From NCBI RefSeq assembly GCF_000422465.1, contig NZ_KE383845.1, positions 356,241-420,240 on the forward strand: a stretch of 64,000 bases of DNA. Direction: 5' to 3'. The position numbers and the translations under genes were made by a program. Numbering within the stretch: the stretch's first letter is position 1; the number at the start of each line of letters is the position of its first letter. The notes under the pieces were generated by a model. It saw only the letters and a program-made list of their open reading frames with translations, was not told where the DNA came from and searched no databases. Shown in pieces: positions 34,591 through 43,821 of the stretch. Origin of the DNA: Paenibacillus harenae DSM 16969. GTDB taxonomy: Bacteria; Bacillota; Bacilli; Paenibacillales; Paenibacillaceae.

Positions 34591-35481
34591 TTACCCTTTG
34601 ACCGAGCCGAGCAGCACGCCTTTAATAAAATGCTTCTGCAGAAACGGGTAGACGCACAGAATCGGAACGATGGCGATGACGATCGCCGCAGCACGGATAC
34701 CCTCCGGGGTTATAAGGGTTTGCGTCACGCCTTCGCCGGCACGAAGCATTTCCGGACTGATCAGGTCGATCATTTGATACAGCTTCACCATCAGCGACAA
34801 TTTGTCCGTGCTGCGGATGTAGATCAAGACATTCATATAGGAATTCCACCAGCCCACCGCGTAGAACAGCGTAAGGGCGGCAAGAACGGGCTTCGCCAGC
34901 GGCAAAATAATTTTCCATAAAATAAGCGCATCGCCCGCGCCGTCGATGGCGGCCGATTCCTCGAGCTCTTCCGGGAGTCCTTCGAGAAAGGACTTCATGA
35001 CGAACATGTTGTAGGCGCTCATAAGTCCCGGCAGCCATAACGACCAGTAAGAATCGACAAGGCCAAGGCTGTTGACGACCAGGAAGCTTGGGATGATCCC
35101 GCCGCTGAAGAGCATCGTGAACAGAATGCCCATCAGCATCGCATTTCGCCCTTTTAACCTGGACTTGGACAGCGGATAAGAAGCCATAATCGTGAACAGC
35201 ATGTTCAGAGCGGTGCCAACGACGGTGATGATGATCGTGTTTTTCATAGCGACGATCAACTGACCGTCGCGCAGCAGGTTTTTGTAAGCCTCCATATTAA
35301 ACTCGACCGGCCACATAAACACTTCCGCCGCATTGATCGCCCGGCTGCTGCTGAGCGAAACCGCAATAATATTGATGAATGGAAATAAGGTCGCGTAGGC
35401 GCATGAGGCCAGCAAAATAAAGTTAAGCCATCTCAGCCACCCGGACGCGGAAGCGGCGTTAGCTCCCCGGCTTCGAAGCAT
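34591..35481 (-). CDS. Carbohydrate ABC transporter permease (LplC/YtcP type)
   Basis: 296 residues, six membrane helices. EELEESAAIDGAGDALILWK is the EAA loop that contacts the ATPase, and the protein ends HFIKGVLLGSVKG, the usual C-terminus. Start chosen at 35481 (AGGAGG 8 bases upstream); an ATG six bases earlier is too close to the site. Partner of the following permease gene. Confidence 0.94.
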   Translation of the reverse strand: MLRSRGANAASASGWLRWLNFILLASCAYATLFPFINIIAVSLSSSRAINAAEVFMWPVEFNMEAYKNLLRDGQLIVAMKNTIIITVVGTALNMLFTIMASYPLSKSRLKGRNAMLMGILFTMLFSGGIIPSFLVVNSLGLVDSYWSLWLPGLMSAYNMFVMKSFLEGLPEELEESAAIDGAGDALILWKIILPLAKPVLAALTLFYAVGWWNSYMNVLIYIRSTDKLSLMVKLYQMIDLISPEMLRAGEGVTQTLITPEGIRAAAIVIAIVPILCVYPFLQKHFIKGVLLGSVKG

Positions 35482-35505
35482 GCTCATCCCCTCCTTTCTC
35501 AATCG

Positions 35506-36465
35506 TCACCATAAGCCTCGCTCCCCCATCGCTTTAATGATCCGATTGACCGCGATGACCAGAATCAGGGCAATTATCGATTGGAATAAACCTAATGCCG
35601 TCGTATAGCTGTACTGCAGATTCACGATGCCCCGCGTGTAGACGTACGTGCTTATGACCTCCGATACGCTCGATACGGCGTTATTCCGCAGCACGAAAAC
35701 CTGCTCGAAGCCGACGTCCATCATTTTGCCGACCTGCAGAATGAGCAGAATGGCGATCGTGCTGCGGATGCCCGGCAGCGTCACATGCCAGATTTGCCGC
35801 GCTTTGCGCGCGCCGTCTATTTTGGCCGCTTCATATAAGGTAGGATCGATGGAGGCCATCGCAGCCAGATAGAGGATCGTGCCGAATCCCGCTTCCTTCC
35901 AAATGCCGGAGGCGATGAAGGAGACCGGCCACCAGAACGTATCGGCCAGAAAATAAATCGGCTCCAGGCCAAACAGCTCAAGCACGTAATTCAAAAAGCC
36001 GGTCGACGGAGACAGCAGCGCTATGACGATGCTTCCAAGCGCGACCCATGAGATAAAGTGCGGGATGTAGAGCAGATTTTGCAGCGTTCGTTTGTACCAC
36101 TCCACACGCACTTCATTAAGCAGAAGAGCCAAAATAATCGGCGCCGGAAAGGCGAATACGAGATGATACACATTCAGCACCAGCGTATTGCGCAGCACCG
36201 CGTAGAAATCCGTGCTCGAGAACAGCTTGACGAAGTTATCAATGCCAACCCACGCGCTTCCCCATATGCCGTCGGCGAGACGGTAATTTTTGAAGGCGAT
36301 GATTTCGCCGAACATCGGGCCGTATTTAAAGAGCAGCAAGTACGCAATGACCGGAACCAGCATCCCGTACAGGAAGCGGTTCCGCGAAAGCTCCTTCCGG
36401 AAGGAGCGGCTGCGCTTGATCTGCATTTCTTTCGTTCCCGCATTCAGCTGCCCTGCATTTGGCAT
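35506..36465 (-). CDS. ABC transporter permease (LplB type)
   Basis: 319 residues, six membrane helices. RNRFLYGMLVPVIAYLLLFK opens and the EAA loop reads ASIDPTLYEAAKIDGARKAR. AAGGGGG lies 8 bases before ATG 36465; the reading frame is open upstream to 36549 without a better site. First gene of the GH105 operon (permease, permease, binding protein, AraC, GH105, unknown). Confidence 0.93.
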   Translation of the reverse strand: MPNAGQLNAGTKEMQIKRSRSFRKELSRNRFLYGMLVPVIAYLLLFKYGPMFGEIIAFKNYRLADGIWGSAWVGIDNFVKLFSSTDFYAVLRNTLVLNVYHLVFAFPAPIILALLLNEVRVEWYKRTLQNLLYIPHFISWVALGSIVIALLSPSTGFLNYVLELFGLEPIYFLADTFWWPVSFIASGIWKEAGFGTILYLAAMASIDPTLYEAAKIDGARKARQIWHVTLPGIRSTIAILLILQVGKMMDVGFEQVFVLRNNAVSSVSEVISTYVYTRGIVNLQYSYTTALGLFQSIIALILVIAVNRIIKAMGERGLW

Positions 36466-36640
36466 TTTTATTTCCCCCTTTCGCCGGTTGAGTCGATGTA
36501 TTCCGCTGTTCAAACCTATCACAGCCCGTATCGGCATCGAAATCTTCACTTCTTGTGCCGGTACTCATGTTCGGCGAAAATCAACCCGCATTTTTTGTGA
36601 TGCTATTCTTTTTCCTTTAAAAAGCCGGTTTCTGCGCAAA

Positions 36641-36680
36641 AAAAAACGGCCGAAGCGCTCATTTGAGCGGTTCGGCCGGC
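36641..36680 (-). terminator. Hairpin with T-run in the leader of the GH105 operon
   Basis: CGGCCGAAGCGCTCA pairs with TGAGCGGTTCGGCCG; nine T residues follow on the minus strand. It lies about 180 bp upstream of the first permease gene, with no minus-strand gene further upstream, so it could be an attenuator within the operon leader. Confidence 0.7.
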
Positions 36681-36853
36681 GGATGTCCAAACTTGTAAAG
36701 CCGCGCAGCATCAACACATCCCGTCTTACTTTATTTTCTGACTACACCTAACTTCCGATTGGTGGGTGCGCTATTTAATGATCTTAAGTATGAATTCCCT
36801 GACAAAGAAAACAAGATGAGCCGCTCCCTCCGCAAAAAACGATTAATTGGTCA

Positions 36854-36882
36854 TTGACAACGATAATGAGAACCGTTATCAT
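36854..36882 (+). promoter_or_regulatory. Iron-regulated promoter of siderophore uptake operon
   Basis: -35 TTGACA (36854-36859), 17-bp spacer, -10 TATCAT (36877-36882). A Fur box covers it. Confidence 0.8.
36862..36880. promoter_or_regulatory. Fur box
   Basis: GATAATGAGAACCGTTATC matches the 19-bp Fur consensus GATAATGATAATCATTATC at 16 positions and overlaps the spacer and -10 box, so Fur-Fe(II) should repress the uptake operon. Confidence 0.85.
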
Positions 36883-36904
36883 TCAAACGTAGGAAGTACT
36901 GAGA

Positions 36905-37050
36905 TTCGTTTTCAAAGAATGGCGGATGGCGATGTCACGGCAAGTACAAATCAGTTATCCCTAGCCTATGGCAGCCGGCATTCCCGGACGGCTGGTTTAC
37001 GGCGCTTGTCGGCGTTCGGCCGTTATCCCCATCAGAAAGGCATTAGGAAT
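36905..37050 (+). pseudogene. Remnant of an iron-siderophore ABC ATPase gene (FecE/FhuC type)
   Basis: One frame reads STNQLSLAYGSRH, the start of FecE-type ATPases; a second frame continues FPDGWFTALVGV, which corresponds to the segment just before Walker A, and then loses the homology. About 20 bases between the two pieces and everything from the P-loop on are gone. The fragment sits in the 250-bp leader between the Fur-box promoter and the binding-protein gene. Confidence 0.6.
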
Positions 37051-37130
37051 TTTTCTGCGGAAGACAACCTGATGATCGAATGGCCTTGCAAGCGACTAAT
37101 AAAACATTTATTTGGGGGTAGCAACAGATC

Positions 37131-38144
37131 ATGAAAAAATTGCTAAGCATTATGGCGGTATCTTTAGTTATGGCCATTATCGCCGCAGGATGCGGGGCCG
37201 GTAACAATAACGGAGGCGGAGCGTCAAGCAGCTCGAGTCCTTCGGTCAATCCTTCCGCCAGCCCATCTACGGAAGCCAGCACGATCGTCATTGAGCATGC
37301 CAAAGGCAAAACGACATTAGACAAGCCGGCGCAGCGCGTCGTCGTGCTCGAATGGATATTCACCGAGGATCTGCTCGCTCTGGGTTTGCAGCCGATCGGG
37401 AACGCAGACAACAAGGAGTTCACCAAATGGGTGACTTCCGAAGTTCCGCTGGCTGGCGACGTAACCGACGTAGGAATGCGCTGGGAGCCGAGCATGGAGA
37501 CGATCGCTTCATTGAAACCGGATCTCATCATTTCCAACACCGACAACAACGCGGCTATCTACGATCAACTGAATGACATTGCGCCGACCATCGAATTCGA
37601 TCCGTATCCGGATGGCGTTGACCAATACACGCGTACCATCGATATCTTTAAGACCATTGCGACCGCAGTAGGCAAGGAAGCCGAAGCTGACCAATACCTG
37701 ATCGACCTGGATCAATACTTTGCGGATGCCAAAGCCAAGCTGGCCGCAGCGGGCAAAGAAAATTTCAAGTACGTCTTAACCCAGGCGTTTACCTCGCAGA
37801 ACAATGCGGCATTAAGATTGTTCACGGATTCGTCCGTCGTTTCCCAGACGCTGGCCCGTATCGGTCTTGTAAATGAATGGAAATCAGACAAGTTCATGAA
37901 ATACGGCTTTACAGACTCGACCGTCGAGGCTCTTCCCGCGGTAACGGACACAAACTTCCTCTATATCGTGCAAAAGGATGACGACGTCTTCGCCAACGCG
38001 CTGAAGGACAATTCGGTTTGGAAAGGTCTCAACTTCGTCAAAGAGAACCGTACTTATGCTATCGACGGAAGCACCTGGACGTTCGGTGGTCCGACCTCTT
38101 CGAAAGTTCTCGTGGATCGCGTCGTTGAAGTTTTGACCAAATGA
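37131..38144 (+). CDS. Iron-siderophore ABC transporter substrate-binding lipoprotein
   Basis: 337 residues, FhuD/FecB fold. Signal sequence with lipobox IAAGC, a Ser/Pro-rich spacer, then the class III binding protein with QRVVVLEWIFTEDLLALGLQ and ETIASLKPDLIISN. It captures ferric siderophore outside the membrane. The last bases overlap the permease gene (ATGA). A Fur box lies upstream; no ATPase gene accompanies it, so a YusV-like ATPase elsewhere is likely used. Confidence 0.94.
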   Translation: MKKLLSIMAVSLVMAIIAAGCGAGNNNGGGASSSSSPSVNPSASPSTEASTIVIEHAKGKTTLDKPAQRVVVLEWIFTEDLLALGLQPIGNADNKEFTKWVTSEVPLAGDVTDVGMRWEPSMETIASLKPDLIISNTDNNAAIYDQLNDIAPTIEFDPYPDGVDQYTRTIDIFKTIATAVGKEAEADQYLIDLDQYFADAKAKLAAAGKENFKYVLTQAFTSQNNAALRLFTDSSVVSQTLARIGLVNEWKSDKFMKYGFTDSTVEALPAVTDTNFLYIVQKDDDVFANALKDNSVWKGLNFVKENRTYAIDGSTWTFGGPTSSKVLVDRVVEVLTK

Positions 38145-40207
38145 ATACGGCCATAGATACGCATAAGTCATTTTCAAGTACGGCCGGCAGCAAAAGTATA
38201 ATTGCGATATTCGGGGGCGGCGTTGTCGCCCTCGTTATTCTCATGTTCGCGAGTTTATGTTTTGGAGAAGCGAATGTTTCCGTAACCACGGTCATTGCCG
38301 CTTTGCGGAACCGCCAGGACTTGATGGATCACAATCTGGTATGGGATATCCGGATGCCCCGCATGATGCTGGGCCTTCTTACCGGTGCCGGGCTGGCCAT
38401 TGCCGGAGCGCTGCTCCAGACGATTACCAAGAACCCGCTGGCCGCCACGGATACGCTCGGCATTAACGCAGGCGCGTATTTCATGGTGGTGCTGGGCACG
38501 ATTTTCTTTCCTGCCGCGCTTCATCAGTCGCCTTTCCTCATCGCTGTTCTGGGAGGAGCGGCTGCCGCTATGGTAGCCTATATTTTGGCAGGCGGCAAAG
38601 CGTCAAGTCCCATCCGGCTGGCGCTGTCGGGAATGATCGTGTCGCTCGTACTCGCCTCCTTCACGAACGCGCTGCATATTTTCTACGCTTATGAATCTCA
38701 ATCTCTATTCTTATGGGGCGCAGGCTCGCTTAACCAGCTGGATTGGAGCGGGGTGCAGTATGCTTGGCCTTGGACTATGGGAGCGGTCGTTCTGGCTTTC
38801 CTGCTTGGCAAACAGTTCGACGTACTGGATCTTGACGAAGCGACGGCCAGGTCGCTCGGGCAGAAGGTCGATCTTACCCGGTTTCTCGGTTTGGCGCTTT
38901 CCGTGCTTATGGCGGCCGTCGTCGTCAGCGTCGCCGGTCCGATCGGATTCGTGGGTCTGGTCGCTCCCCACCTTGTCCGCCTAAGCGGATTGCGCTCGCA
39001 TCGCTCACTTATTCCGGCCACCGCGTTGTGGGGTGCCGTCCTCATTACCGGTGCAGATGTTCTTGCCCGCATGGTGCGGAGCGGAATGGGGGAGGTGCCC
39101 GTCGGCGCGGTCATGGCCGTCATCGGTGCGCCGTGGTTAATCTGGCTGGTCCTGCGGAAAATGAAGGCGATATCCGGCTCGGCGGGCAGCGTCACCATGA
39201 GCGTCGCGGGCCGACCGATGAAGATCCGTTATACACGGCTGGCCGTCATTTTATTCGTACTCGTTATAGCGCTTATTCTGGCAAGCATGACGATGGGGGC
39301 GACGCAAGTGCCGATCAGGCAGCTATGGGCGAGTCTTATCGGCTCTGACAACGCTGCGGGCTATTCGGTACTTCTCAACTTGCGGCTGCCGCGGACGTTG
39401 GTATCGGCCGGTGCAGGTATCGCCCTGGCGGTCAGCGGCGTGCTCATCCAAAGTGCGGTCCGCAATCCGCTCGCCGACGCCTCGATAATCGGCATCACCT
39501 CGGGTGCGGGCTTCGGAGCGCTCGCGGTGCTGATCGCCTGGCCGCAGCTGCCGATCTCGTTGTTGCCCATCGCCGCAATCATCGGCGCCGTGGGATCCGC
39601 CGCGATCGTATTCGCTTTCGCTTGGCGCAAGGCGCTTAATCCATCCGTTCTGATCCTGCTCGGCATCGCGGTATCGGCAATCGGGGCGGCTGGCATCCAG
39701 GTGCTGATCGTGCGCGGCTCGCTCTTCGGAAGCACGGGCTTCATCTGGCTGACCGGCACGACTTACGGACGCAACTGGGATCAGGTGAATACCATCGCGA
39801 TATTTTTGCTCGCGCTGCTTCCGCTCGCCTGGTATCTGGGGCGGCGGTTCGACCTGCTCGCCTTCGGAGACGACACATCCACCGGCTTCGGCTTGCCGGT
39901 TCGCGGCACGAGATTGGCCGCCATGGCGGTCGGCGTGCTCCTGGCGGCGGGCGCCGTCGCTTGCGTCGGCACGATCGGCTTCCTGGGCTTAATGGCGCCG
40001 CACGCTGTCCGTGTCCTGATCGGGCATAACACGAGGCATTCGATCGTGCTGTCCAGCCTGCTGGGAGCGCTGCTCCTCGTGCTCGCGGATACGGTGGGCC
40101 GGACCGTGATGGCTCCCGCGGAAATCCCGTCCGGAATATTGATCACGCTGCTGGGAGCGCCTTACTTTCTGTTTCTCATGTTCCGGACTTTTGCGCAAAG
40201 AGCGTGA
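38141..40207 (+). CDS. Fused double-length FecCD-type siderophore permease (FhuB-like)
   Basis: 688 residues: two complete FecCD permease halves in tandem. Half 1 has RMPRMMLGLLTGAGLAIAGA and GPIGFVGLVAPHLVRLSG; half 2 has RLPRTLVSAGAGIALAVSGV and GTIGFLGLMAPHAVRVLIGH. Each half would have about ten helices; together they replace the usual permease heterodimer. Most Firmicutes have two separate genes, so the fusion is the less common form. Operon with the binding protein, closed by a terminator at 40252. Confidence 0.95.
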   Translation: MNTAIDTHKSFSSTAGSKSIIAIFGGGVVALVILMFASLCFGEANVSVTTVIAALRNRQDLMDHNLVWDIRMPRMMLGLLTGAGLAIAGALLQTITKNPLAATDTLGINAGAYFMVVLGTIFFPAALHQSPFLIAVLGGAAAAMVAYILAGGKASSPIRLALSGMIVSLVLASFTNALHIFYAYESQSLFLWGAGSLNQLDWSGVQYAWPWTMGAVVLAFLLGKQFDVLDLDEATARSLGQKVDLTRFLGLALSVLMAAVVVSVAGPIGFVGLVAPHLVRLSGLRSHRSLIPATALWGAVLITGADVLARMVRSGMGEVPVGAVMAVIGAPWLIWLVLRKMKAISGSAGSVTMSVAGRPMKIRYTRLAVILFVLVIALILASMTMGATQVPIRQLWASLIGSDNAAGYSVLLNLRLPRTLVSAGAGIALAVSGVLIQSAVRNPLADASIIGITSGAGFGALAVLIAWPQLPISLLPIAAIIGAVGSAAIVFAFAWRKALNPSVLILLGIAVSAIGAAGIQVLIVRGSLFGSTGFIWLTGTTYGRNWDQVNTIAIFLLALLPLAWYLGRRFDLLAFGDDTSTGFGLPVRGTRLAAMAVGVLLAAGAVACVGTIGFLGLMAPHAVRVLIGHNTRHSIVLSSLLGALLLVLADTVGRTVMAPAEIPSGILITLLGAPYFLFLMFRTFAQRA

Positions 40208-40564
40208 CAGCTGTCTGTGACCTGCGGCAATGATAAACTCAAGTGTTTAAGAAAAACCGTCAGGGATAGGTTCGCTCCCTGACGGTTCTATACTTCTGCA
40301 CGTATCCTGCGTCTATTCTGCAGCTAAGTTACGGACGCCCTCAATTCTGTGCGCATGACCGTGTATCAGAAAATGGAACAGTGCCTTGATTCGACGTTAC
40401 TTGAAACACTTCTTCCTCCGGCAAACGGCTCCACAGTCTAAAAAAGGCCATCCAATGAATGACCTCTAATGAATGACCTCCAATGAATGACCCGCTTTAA
40501 TTATCCTGCCGGCCGCCTAGCAGCCCTTCTTTCGTCCGCTCCTCGCATTCCGACCAGTCCGCAT
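40208..40564. other. Convergent intergenic region
   Basis: Contains the terminator of the iron operon and a short 14-bp-period repeat (AATGAATGACCTC at about 40454, 40468 and 40482). No gene is visible. Confidence 0.7.
40252..40292 (+). terminator. Terminator of the siderophore operon
   Basis: AACCGTCAGGGA and TCCCTGACGGTT form a perfect 12-bp stem; CTATACTT follows and A residues precede, so it may also work for the ROK gene on the other strand. Confidence 0.85.
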
Positions 40565-41446
40565 TCATTTCGTCCGTTCCAGCGCCGCCAGTCCTAACGC
40601 GAGCGAGCCGCATAAGCCGGCATTGTCGCCAAGACCCGGCGAAACGATATATTCGTCGATGCCGGTCAGGAGCGGCGCCGCGCTGACGTAGCCGTTCAGA
40701 TTCCGGCTGACCTCCGCCCGAATCATCGGCAGCAGCTGCGGCTGATGCATAACGCCTCCGCCTAGAATAACCCGCTTCGGAGAGAGCAGGAGAATGGCCG
40801 ATGTCACAGCTTGTCCGAGGTAATAAGCCTCCATCGCCCATGCCGGATGATCCGCTCCCAGCTCGCTGCCCTTCACGCCCCAGCGCTTCTCGATAGCGGG
40901 ACCTGCCGCCATGCCTTCCAGACAATCGCCGTGGTACGGGCAATTGCCTTCGAAGCGGTCCTCCGGATGGCGCCTGGGCAGAATATGCCCGCCTTCCGGG
41001 TGCACCAAGCCGTGTACGAGCTTGCCCTCGGAATAAACGCCGACTCCGATCCCCGTTCCAACCGTAAAATAAATGCAGCTGTCCAGCCCCCGGGCAGCGC
41101 CCCAGACGGCTTCGCCGTAGGCGGCCGCATTCACGTCCGTATCCCAGCCGAAAGGAACATCAAATTCCCGCTTGAGCGTATCGAGAAATGGAAAGCCCGA
41201 CCAGCCCGGCTTCGGCGTCGTCGTTACGCAGCCGTACGTATCGCTTGCAGGATCGATATCGATCGGACCAAACGTTCCGATCCCGATCGCCTCTGCTTCC
41301 TTATCCTTGAAATAAGCGATCACCTGCTCCATCACCTTCTCCGGCTGCTCCGTAGGAAAGCTGATCCGGTTCTCGATGACCCCGTTCTCATTGCCGATCC
41401 CGCATACAAATTTCGTTCCGCCCGCTTCGATTGCTCCAATTCGCAT
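40565..41446 (-). CDS. ROK family fructokinase
   Basis: 293 residues, close to GmuE/YdhR. GAIEAGGTKFVCGIG is the phosphate site, TVGTGIGVGV the second ATP motif, and the zinc site is formed by HPEGGHILPRRHP and CPYHGDCLEG. It phosphorylates free fructose to fructose-6-phosphate in the cytoplasm. It is the last gene of the fructan uptake operon, after two GH32 genes. The start at 41446 has GAGGGG 9 bases upstream. Confidence 0.93.
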   Translation of the reverse strand: MRIGAIEAGGTKFVCGIGNENGVIENRISFPTEQPEKVMEQVIAYFKDKEAEAIGIGTFGPIDIDPASDTYGCVTTTPKPGWSGFPFLDTLKREFDVPFGWDTDVNAAAYGEAVWGAARGLDSCIYFTVGTGIGVGVYSEGKLVHGLVHPEGGHILPRRHPEDRFEGNCPYHGDCLEGMAAGPAIEKRWGVKGSELGADHPAWAMEAYYLGQAVTSAILLLSPKRVILGGGVMHQPQLLPMIRAEVSRNLNGYVSAAPLLTGIDEYIVSPGLGDNAGLCGSLALGLAALERTK

Positions 41447-41519
41447 CCTCAATTTCCCCTCTTCCTTCAAATCGCTCAAATGGCTGCCCCGTCGGGGCAG
41501 CCTGGCACAGCTTCCAATA

Positions 41520-43793
41520 CTATAAGTATATCGACTTCATTGCCCAGATGTCCAATGACCGGATTTTCGCTTTCCCGCTGCCCTGCAGGCGTAAGCCAAG
41601 CGAATCCGTACGGCTCGGATAAACCCTTGTCGTTAAGCTTTTCAGACCGTTCGCATAAACCTCGATCATGGAACGGTCCATATAGATGTGCAGCCGGAGC
41701 GCCTCTCCCGCTAGGTCAAGTCTACCCGACTGAACGCCGCGCGTGCGCTCTTCCATAGACAGAGTCGCTTTCTCCCGGTCTACGCCAAGCTCGGAGCTCC
41801 GGCGATCATAGTAGATAAGCGTTTCTTCGTCCCGTGACGGAGACTGCCTTACCCAAATGCCTTGACGGTCCGCCGGGTCCTCCTCCTCTTCGAATTCGAC
41901 CTGAATCTCCAGCATGTCGCCCTGCACGAGGGCAAGTTCAAGGTTGGCTTCCAAGGCCGTCATGTCCCGGAGCGAGCATAGCCGTTCGCCCCGCAGCGAC
42001 TCCAGCTCCTCAATCGGTTCTACACCGAGCCGCCCGTCATTTCTCAGGAACACGCTGACCGGCAGCCCGGCATTATGCGCCCAGCCGGAGTCGTAATCGA
42101 GCTGCGGCGTCCGCTCCCCCTGCGCGATCGTAAAAATAATATTGCGTCCGGTTCGCGGGTCGACCATTCCGCTCGGCCCCGTAAAATGAAAATCCCCTAC
42201 GTCAATGAGCTGAGGCTCCTCATGATCGGGATCGAACCGGACTTCAACCCGGTCGAACTCCCCGATCCAGTAGAACACTTCGACATCGGCGTCCGGTCCG
42301 AGCGGGCTGATCAGGAACACATGCTTCTCGCGTCCCGATGCGTCCTTCCCGAGCGGCAGCAGCACGGGCAGCTCCCACATATTGCCGAGAAACGGGAATT
42401 GCTGCGGATCGCTCACGCAGAACGGACCGTGATACGTCCAATCGGTCATATTGGCGGACGTATATGCGAGGGCCGTGCCGCCGTACCCGTCCGTGCCCGA
42501 GCCGATCAGCAAATACCACAGCTCGCCTTCCTTCCATACGAACGGATCGCGGAAGTCTCCGAACAGGCCCTGCCCCCTCTCCTGCACGATCAATGGTACA
42601 GGATGCTTAACCCAGTCCGTCAGGTCGCCGTCTCCGTCCTGCAGGAAGAGGCTGCGCGCCATTCCGACCCGCTGGTTCGGCGCTGCGCTGTCGTCTCCAG
42701 CCGTGAAGAACAGGGCAGGTACGCCCGTCTCATCATAGGCTGCGCTGCCCGACCATACGCCGTCCGGGTCGACAGCTCCCTTCTCGGGCGCAAGCGCGAT
42801 CGGCAGGTCCCGCCAGTGCACCATATCCTCGCTGACCCAGTGCCCCCAATGAATTTGTGCCCAGTACGGCCCCTGCGGATTGTGCTGATAGAACAAATGA
42901 TACTTTCCATTAAAATAAATCGGGGCATGCGGCTCGTTCATCCAATGAACAGGCGGGCTCGCATGATATTGCGGCCGATGCCGGTCCTGCAGCAGCGGCG
43001 TCCGGTCCAGCCGAATATCGGCCGGCGAAATCGCCGGCGCGCTGCCGCCGTGCAAGAGCAGCGCTTCCTGATAAGAAGCGGCGATCTCGACGGCGGACAA
43101 AGCGCGGCTGTAGATACGCACATCGTCCATCAGACCGTCGAACATATTGTGCCGGAACGCCTCGGCCAGCACCGTGGCCTGATTATTTTTCCCGATCAGC
43201 AGATCCGCACCGCTTGGGGTCATTCCCGTATCCAACGGCGTCGTCTGCTCGGCGACTTGCTCCCCGTTCAAGAAAAGCTTCATCATCGCGTCGTCCCTGC
43301 TGAAGGTGGCCGCGATATGCGACCACTTTCCCTTCTCAAGCGGACGGTGACGGCACCATAGCTCTTGCCAGCTTCCGCCAAGGCCCAGCTGAAGCGACCA
43401 TGAGCCGTGCCTGTACATACCGAGCACATAACCCTCCGCCGCTTCCCGGTCATGTTGATTCACGATCGCGGATAGACGCTTCTCCGCTCCCCATTCATAC
43501 GAGCGCGGCGCAACCCAGGCGGATAGCGTGAACGCATCGTTCAGCATGGGAGCGCCGGCGGCCTTCCGGGTAATCCAAGTCGAATACCCGTCGAACAGAA
43601 GAGCCCCTCCGCAAACGCCCGGACGCCACTGCGGGTCAGCCGGGTCGGTAAATCTAGCCTGAAGCAGCGCATAGGAAACGATATCCTTCATTCCGCTTAC
43701 CGTGTCCGCCGCGGTGGCGCCCCGCCCCTCATCCAATGGCCAATGGGCGGCAAGTCCGCTGCCATCCTGCAGATTCCAAACTCTATTATCCAT
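41520..43793 (-). CDS. Cytoplasmic LamG-GH32 protein with Glu at the nucleophile position
   Basis: 757 residues without signal peptide. A LamG/concanavalin-like domain (residues ~10-250; AHWPLDEGRGATAADTVSG, LFDGYSTWI) precedes GH32 (~275-757). The catalytic block reads WMNEPHAPIYFNGKYHLFYQ: Glu287 stands where GH32 has Asp. The transition-state motif DFRDPF and the acid/base motif MWELPVLLP are kept. Similar modules occur in two secreted proteins of this locus. It is probably active on oligosaccharides imported by the adjacent transporter; linkage specificity is not readable. GGAGG lies 9 bases before ATG 43793. Confidence 0.92.
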   Translation of the reverse strand: MDNRVWNLQDGSGLAAHWPLDEGRGATAADTVSGMKDIVSYALLQARFTDPADPQWRPGVCGGALLFDGYSTWITRKAAGAPMLNDAFTLSAWVAPRSYEWGAEKRLSAIVNQHDREAAEGYVLGMYRHGSWSLQLGLGGSWQELWCRHRPLEKGKWSHIAATFSRDDAMMKLFLNGEQVAEQTTPLDTGMTPSGADLLIGKNNQATVLAEAFRHNMFDGLMDDVRIYSRALSAVEIAASYQEALLLHGGSAPAISPADIRLDRTPLLQDRHRPQYHASPPVHWMNEPHAPIYFNGKYHLFYQHNPQGPYWAQIHWGHWVSEDMVHWRDLPIALAPEKGAVDPDGVWSGSAAYDETGVPALFFTAGDDSAAPNQRVGMARSLFLQDGDGDLTDWVKHPVPLIVQERGQGLFGDFRDPFVWKEGELWYLLIGSGTDGYGGTALAYTSANMTDWTYHGPFCVSDPQQFPFLGNMWELPVLLPLGKDASGREKHVFLISPLGPDADVEVFYWIGEFDRVEVRFDPDHEEPQLIDVGDFHFTGPSGMVDPRTGRNIIFTIAQGERTPQLDYDSGWAHNAGLPVSVFLRNDGRLGVEPIEELESLRGERLCSLRDMTALEANLELALVQGDMLEIQVEFEEEEDPADRQGIWVRQSPSRDEETLIYYDRRSSELGVDREKATLSMEERTRGVQSGRLDLAGEALRLHIYMDRSMIEVYANGLKSLTTRVYPSRTDSLGLRLQGSGKAKIRSLDIWAMKSIYL

Positions 43794-43821
43794 AATAACC
43801 GTCCTCCCGCTTCGGGCATCC

